64,000 nucleotides of DNA, from the NCBI RefSeq assembly GCF_000315625.1, contig NW_005434658.1:481203-545202 (forward strand), given 5' to 3'. Shown one piece after another: positions 58,960-64,000 of the stretch; position 1 is the stretch's first letter; every line of letters begins with the position of its first letter. This stretch comes from Guillardia theta CCMP2712 (taxonomy: Eukaryota; Cryptophyceae; Pyrenomonadales; Geminigeraceae). The notes under the pieces are model-generated. The model saw only the letters and a list, made by a program, of their open reading frames with translations, did no database searches and was not told the origin of the DNA. Both the position numbers and the translations under genes were made by a program.

Positions 58960-59596
58960 CTACAACAGAACGTGACAGTCTGGGAAGATGAGATTGTCGT
59001 CATTACAAGAGATGTACCAATCTAACCACTCTGAGTCAATCGCGGTGGTGCACGTGGGATTGGTAACGAGCTGACTAGGCACTGAACATGGCCCGACTTC
59101 CACTTCTTCCTCTTCCTCTTTCCCTTCCTCTTCCAACATGCTCGAGGCCTCTTCACGTTCCTCCAACTCCTCTTGCGGGCTACAGTAGGAAGAGGACGGA
59201 CAAGAATCCATCGTGAAGGAGTCGCCCATCTCCGAGGTAGATCGCATCAGTGACTGCGCCTCTGCCCGCTGGGGTCCTTCCCCCGAACTGTCCTGAGGTT
59301 TCGAAGACGATGGTTGAGCGTTGGACGCGGAAGACGTGAAGACTCTCTCGTACGGCCATCGGTTGATTCCGAGCCTCCGGCAAGCTACTTTGAGGCTTGT
59401 TAATGATACACACTGTAGAGGGGTCAGAGTCCCTCAGGCGATCAACACAAAGAATGCTTACCAGGGTCTTAGCTGCTTCCTCTTGGCGAAGGTGAAACAA
59501 AGACTTGATCTTTGAGAGATCAAGCTCAACATTCTTTATTCGCATCTTCTTGCCAGTTCCAATCCTTGCTTTCACTGTGACAACTTGTTCGGCCAT
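58960..59596 (-). CDS. RWP-RK domain protein
   Basis: RWP-RK proteins are DNA-binding regulators of nitrogen response and gamete or sexual programmes in green plants and algae; they also occur in other protists. Two exons (59462-59596 and 58960-59412) keep frame and encode 195 residues. The domain spans the intron: LDLSKIKSLFHLRQEEAAKT, then LCVSLTSLKVACRRLGINRW, with RWPYER where RWPYRK is usual. The C-terminal half is Ser/Glu-rich and acidic, ending with a Trp/Asp-rich patch (SEWLDWYISCNDDN), compatible with an activation region. No PB1 or GAF domain is present, so this is a minimal RKD-like form. It is tail to tail with the Kelch-like gene (125 bp). Confidence 0.85.
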
Positions 59597-61485
59597 TATT
59601 CGCAAATCTTTCCGAGTATCTTGAATGCTAGGTGATTGTATTTCGCCAGATATGAAAAAGACTCAAGTTGCAGATTGAAGGAAGAAGGAGCAGGGTCAGG
59701 ATATCAACTATAATAGGAAGGAGATGGTTGGCGATGGGGTAGCACAGAAACAGCAGAGGAACGAGCGCGCTGGACAAAAGGCTCCAGGTGCGGATAAAAA
59801 TACGGAGGGCATGTCTGATGGTCACAAGGATTTCGATGTCATCAACTCCAAAAGACTTTTTTTCAATCGAATGTTACCGATATAAAATAGTTTTTGATGG
59901 ACCTCTCGGGGAATGGTCTCTAAATATCTCTTTTTCAGTCTTGAAATGCCCAACAAGTCCGTGCTATCCATGTGACTGGCGAAAATACAATCTTGCTGCC
60001 CCTTAGGGTGGGGGGTGGTACCAATGAGGTGTTTCAGTACCAGGAACAAGGGGGTATGGACCGGTCCTTCAAAGATCTCTTAGGCCTGACTCTGAAGAAG
60101 TTGTCATCACCGACGTGCGATTGTACCTACCCCCTAAAACATAGAAATATCTTGTTCAATACTACCAGTTAAACGATCACCCCCACCACCTGTAGTACCC
60201 GGCAAATCATGATGACAGAATCTGAAGCAGTCGGATGATTTGGGCTTAGTCATCCAATAAAATTGAAAAGTAAAACACGTGTTTTCGTATCTGTCGATGG
60301 CCTCCGCGCCACTATCGGATGCGACATCCTTAATTTTTCAATTCAAGACTATTTGATTCATCACAAAATTTGAAAATTATAAATTTTATTTCAATACATA
60401 TTTGAATACAATTTTTGTGAAAAGGTCATTTGGAGAGTTATTACTACAATCTTTACCACAGAAACGATGACCAACTTCCACAAGGAACTGAGGCGAACGA
60501 GCTCTAGTAATATCTTCTGCCCTCAATGTATCGGTAATGTTGCTCTGAGGTGAACTAGCTTTCATAAGAGGGACCTCTTAGTTCCGATTCCAACAAGTGT
60601 TACTCAACTTCAAATTGTTGTCGACAGGATCGGACAATTCAAGGGCTTCCGTTGGCAGCTGATGTCAGCAGCTAGTCAGCCAGATTGCCTTGCCGCGGAA
60701 CTTGGAAACCCTCATCATCCGGCCCCTTCTCACGAGTCAATTCCGGCCGCTCGGTCTCGGAAGCGACTCGGTACAGGTTACTCAAAATTTATTACAGTAC
60801 AGTCCAGGCATCCGCCCAAAGCCTCGGCGAGGCCCTCGGACTCGGGAGTTGCCGCCGGGCTGAGAAGGCTGAGGGCCCGGCGCCCGATCGGACATGATGC
60901 CTCGGAGCGGCCGCGGCACCCGTTACCGGCGTACGGTGACCGCACGGAGCCGGCCCGGGCCGGGCCGGGCCATCCGGAATATCCTTGAAAAAAAAGAAAC
61001 TTTCCAACTGTTGGCAGGCTACTATGACACACCCAATCATGGGCCACATAGCCTCGGAAAGCAGAATCACCCCCTCACGGGAAAACATACAGCCCAAAGC
61101 AGAAAAAGCAAAATGTCAACGCTATGGCTCGGCTTGACTTGAAGTCATGGTTCACTAGTGATAGTAGACTATCAGGGTTCCCCGGGCCGGGACCGTCTGG
61201 CCCGGAGTGGCGTGCAACGAGTCGCCGTGACTCACGCTGGCCAAGTCACCATCAGTTGCCGCGCTCAGACCGATCAACTTGAACTGAGCCAGCAGTGTGA
61301 AGTTTAAGGCTAGTCAAGAGCCTCGGAGTCGGGCCCGGGTCTCAGCCAGACTGAGAGTCACTGGCTGCCAAGACTCGGCCGGGAGGCTTGACCCGCCCTG
61401 AGTTCGATCGGGACTGACGAGGATCAGAAAGAAGCTTGCAGCGTTGCGGTGGTAAGGTCAGTCAGTGCACTGAGGGCAACTTCAA
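59597..61485. repeat. Intergenic region with mixed, AT-rich and GC-rich parts
   Basis: About 60000-60205 holds elements of the G-rich and C-rich class (GGGTGGGGGGTGGTACC, CACCCCCACCACC). 60240-60420 is AT-rich with a TTTGAAAATTATAAATTTT tract. From about 60690 to 61400 there is an extended GC-rich class region (GGCCCGGGCCGGGCCGGGCC near 60950, GGGCCCGGCGCCCG, GGGTCTCAGCC) with repeated ACTCAG/GACTC words. It lies between the RWP-RK promoter and the 3' end of the AAA gene, so it is a head-to-tail gap. No coding exon was recognised. Confidence 0.5.
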
Positions 61486-64000
61486 TCAGTCATGCTGAGT
61501 GCAACTTGTAACTTTGGCGAGAGATGCGACAAAATCTTGGCAAGTTGGCTGATATCTGTTTTCAGCAATCGATCTCAGGCCAGCCAACTGGCAGAGATGG
61601 CGAAGCTGAGAAGGAAGTCAGGAAGTAGAAACGGGGACGATTGACTGACATCGGCTCCAGAGCATCCTGCTGTTGCAACCGAGAGCAGCTCGGCCAGAGA
61701 TAATTTATCCCGAGGCCCGGAGCCGTCCGGGTCGAAGCTCACGGGCAAGTGCCTCAGCATGCCTGTCAAGATCGTCCTGACCACCTCAGTCACTCTCAGT
61801 CCTTGCGGTTTAGCAGTACCTTCGAGCCTCGAGGTCCGGCAGCTTGACTTGAATCACCTGGGCTTACGTCACCAACAGCTGCTGTACGACGAACTGCTGA
61901 ATCACGTGATCGAAGCGACCGGGACGGAGAAGGTCCGGGTCTAGCATGTGGACTGCGTTGGTTGCCCCCATCACGTACACCTTGAGGGATGTCAAGGGAA
62001 CTAGCAAGAAGGAACAAGAGGAAGGTGAGGTAAGACGGGAATGTGAGCGGATGCGGACAATAGAGGAGGGGAGGACCTCGGGCTTGGCTTGCAGCGCATC
62101 CATCTCGAGCTTCAGTTGGCTTGCCTTCCATGGCGTTCAAACGTCTTGTGTGAGAAGGGTGTGCGTTACCAGCTGCCTCGACCCCGTCCCGTCGTTCTCT
62201 TCGTTGTCAGGCCGAGCAAACGCCGCCTTTATCCCTGACATCAGCACCACTCAGCACCTCTGAATGGACCTGCAGCTCGTCGAGGAACAGCATGCACGGA
62301 GCTGCCTCGCACGCTCTCTGCTCTCTCTCAGACTGGGTATGCTTGACAGAGCACAAGGGGACCTGAAACATCTCGACGAGTTGTCTCTCGCTCTCCCCGA
62401 TGCCGCTCTTGACAAGCTGGGCGACATCTGCTGCTATAAAGGCAAGGCCGGCCTGATGGACCAAACACAAGTCGTCATTCACAACCATTGATCGACACTC
62501 CATCCCCACTGCGCTGACATGGACTTGGCAAGCAGCGTCTTCCCCGTGCCAGGGGGGCCGTAGAGGAGGAGAGCTCGAGCAGGTTTGATCATCCCCTTTG
62601 AAAACAAGTCCGGGCGAAGCTGGAAGGCAGTAAAACAGAGGAGGTGTCATAGTCAGACAGAGAGTGCCTTGGGCAGCAGGAGCATCTCGTGAAGGGCTTC
62701 CTTGGCGTTATCGAGGCCTCCAACCTTGACAGGAAAAATCAGACAAGAGAAACTTGAAGGAGCGACTGTCTGATTCTCACATCTTCTAACTTGACGTTGT
62801 GGAGCGGGACTTCTTCAACTCGGCTGGAGGGTTAGAGAGGTCAACTTGCAGCGTCGTGACGGAATTAAACCTCACCCAGCACTTCGTGGTCGAATTTCTC
62901 GTATCGCTTTCATGAAGTCCTCGATACTCATAGCCGAATCATCCCGGACTTGTCCTCCCGTCAAGTAGCTGACAGCAAGTCACCAAAGATAGGATTGGTG
63001 CAGAAGGGAAAGAAGACTGACAGGCAGTCACGAAATCTCTTCTCGAGGTATGCAGCTTGAAATACCAAATTCACCTGTCGGTCATGCGTGTCAAAGCAGT
63101 GCAAGGCAAGGTAGTAGATGGCAAGTTGAGAAAGAAACAGTCGGAGACCTCAGCTGCACTGAATCCCATCATCTCGCTATTGATCAACTCCAGATCGATG
63201 CTATCATGGAGTGCATGTCTTTGAGCAAGAAATCTCGAAAGCCGTCTCAGCATCTGAATAATACTAGCCAACCAAAACTACCTCGTCAGCGTCAACCTCT
63301 CCTTGATACCAAGTTGCGGGAAATGCACGTGGTCAGGGATCTGAGGGTCAGTTAAAGCGTCATCGCCTCTGATTCGTCTCTAGACCTTTGTCAGGATGTT
63401 GGAGTCAATCATCTTGGTCGACTGCGACTCGAGGACGAGGAGGCAGCCTCTGGTGGCGGATCCTTGGTGAGATGAAGTTCCTGCTGCCCGACCCCAACGA
63501 CCGAGAAACATGGCAGAGGTCAGTCATCTTGCTCAGTGATCTTGCTCAGGCTCAAGGCAGGCACCTTTTTCTTGCAGGTACTTGCGCAACGTGAGTAGAA
63601 ACAAGTCGTCACGTCCACTGCTGGAGAAGTCCGTGCTCAACTTGTGGGGGCCTGTCAGGGAGATCAGAGCAGCTGCTGATCATGACTAGTGTCAGGGCAG
63701 CACCCAACAAGCAGTGAGCTTGCTCTACGTGAATCACGGCAGGGAAAAGATTCTGAGACGACAAGTCATGCTGCTGAAAAACGTTTCGAAAACAAGTTCG
63801 GCATACATCCGCTTTCTTGAGGCAGCGCGCGAAAGCGTGATCGTAGTTGGGCGGAATGAACTGTCACGGAGAGAAACTCTCATTGGGATGACAACAAGGA
63901 GAAATTCTCACCTCATGTTCGGTCTGCTGATGAGACAAGCACGTCCACTCCTCTTGGAATGAGATCACTTGACGAACATTCAGATCCGGTAATCAAACTG
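61486..64000 (-). CDS. Double-domain AAA+ ATPase, PEX1/PEX6-like, 5' end outside window
   Basis: Two AAA modules are read on the minus strand. The first, between about 63070 and 63900, looks degenerate: [39 protein letters not shown] and a lid ending MMGFSAAEV. The second is well conserved: [20 protein letters not shown], Walker [21 protein letters not shown] (about 62525-62585) and [14 protein letters not shown]. Walker B is PCMLFLDEL, then [32 protein letters not shown], and lid [17 protein letters not shown] joined to [16 protein letters not shown]. The stop is TGA 61486-61488. A degenerate first and an active second ring is typical of the peroxisomal exportomer ATPases, but the subfamily call is tentative. 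Exons beyond 63480 are uncertain, and the start is probably outside the window. Confidence 0.72.

Noticed and set aside
2700-60200. GGGTAGGG-like runs as internal telomeric repeats
   Set aside because: The runs vary in spacing and sequence and never form a tandem array of one unit.
63388-63594. Plus-strand reading ([16 protein letters not shown]) as a separate gene
   Set aside because: AAA-module exons read on the minus strand through the same interval. The plus reading is short and has no continuation that I could follow.

Overview
The window is nuclear DNA of a photosynthetic eukaryote with a secondary plastid. The best guess is a cryptophyte alga of the Guillardia type. This is inferred from gene content, not proven. 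Protein-coding genes are split by GT-AG introns, many only 37-76 nt long. Two cytosolic ribosomal proteins (S11, S9), an RNA polymerase I subunit and a UTP5/WDR43 protein mark it as nuclear. A light-dependent protochlorophyllide reductase with a signal-peptide leader followed by Phe, a plant-type tRNA m7G methyltransferase and an RWP-RK protein mark it as algal. No ciliary, viral, prokaryotic-operon or CRISPR feature was seen.

Layout. 1-2.5 kb: 3' part of a coiled-coil gene. 3.6-7.6: SEL1L/HRD3 (ER-associated degradation). 7.7-8.9 (minus): RPS11. 9.1-10.0: small coiled-coil protein. 9.8-11.3 (minus): mitochondrial-carrier-family transporter with a signal-peptide-like N-terminus. 12.7-14.1 (minus): RPA49. 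15.0-16.0: TrmB. 16.3-17.2 (minus): RPS9. 18.3-20.8: secreted EF-hand/thioredoxin/Cys-repeat protein. 21.2-22.9 (minus): DXD glycosyltransferase. 23.9-28.3: large coiled-coil protein. 28.4-31.3 (minus): BTB protein. 32.2: small unknown. 33.6-34.6: MsrB-like protein with lost catalytic residues. 34.7-36.0 (minus): 2-oxoglutarate/Fe(II) oxygenase. 36.9-39.7: UTP5/WDR43. 39.8-42.2 (minus): C2-domain protein with about 40 cysteines. 42.6-43.4: FUN14 protein. 43.5-46.2 (minus): helical protein with a two-part leader. 46.5-48.4: ankyrin protein. 48.5-48.9 (minus): small protein with a mitochondrial-like presequence. 51.3-53.3: POR with a C-terminal extension. 53.9-58.8: BACK/coiled-coil/Kelch/IQ protein. 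59.0-59.6 (minus): RWP-RK protein. 61.5-64.0 (minus): double AAA+ ATPase, cut by the window edge.

Genes alternate strands and end tail to tail with gaps of roughly 40-450 bp. Head-to-head and head-to-tail gaps are longer. They carry two recurring non-coding sequence classes: a strand-asymmetric C-rich/G-rich class (short ACCCCACCC / GGGTGGGGT-like runs) and a very GC-rich palindromic class (GGCCCGGC-like). Neither class was seen in a convergent gap. Several proteins carry signal-peptide-like leaders, which suggests that the region contributes to the endomembrane and plastid-complex proteome. Exon boundaries were read by eye. Those given as exact coordinates keep frame across the whole CDS; other gene structures are approximate.
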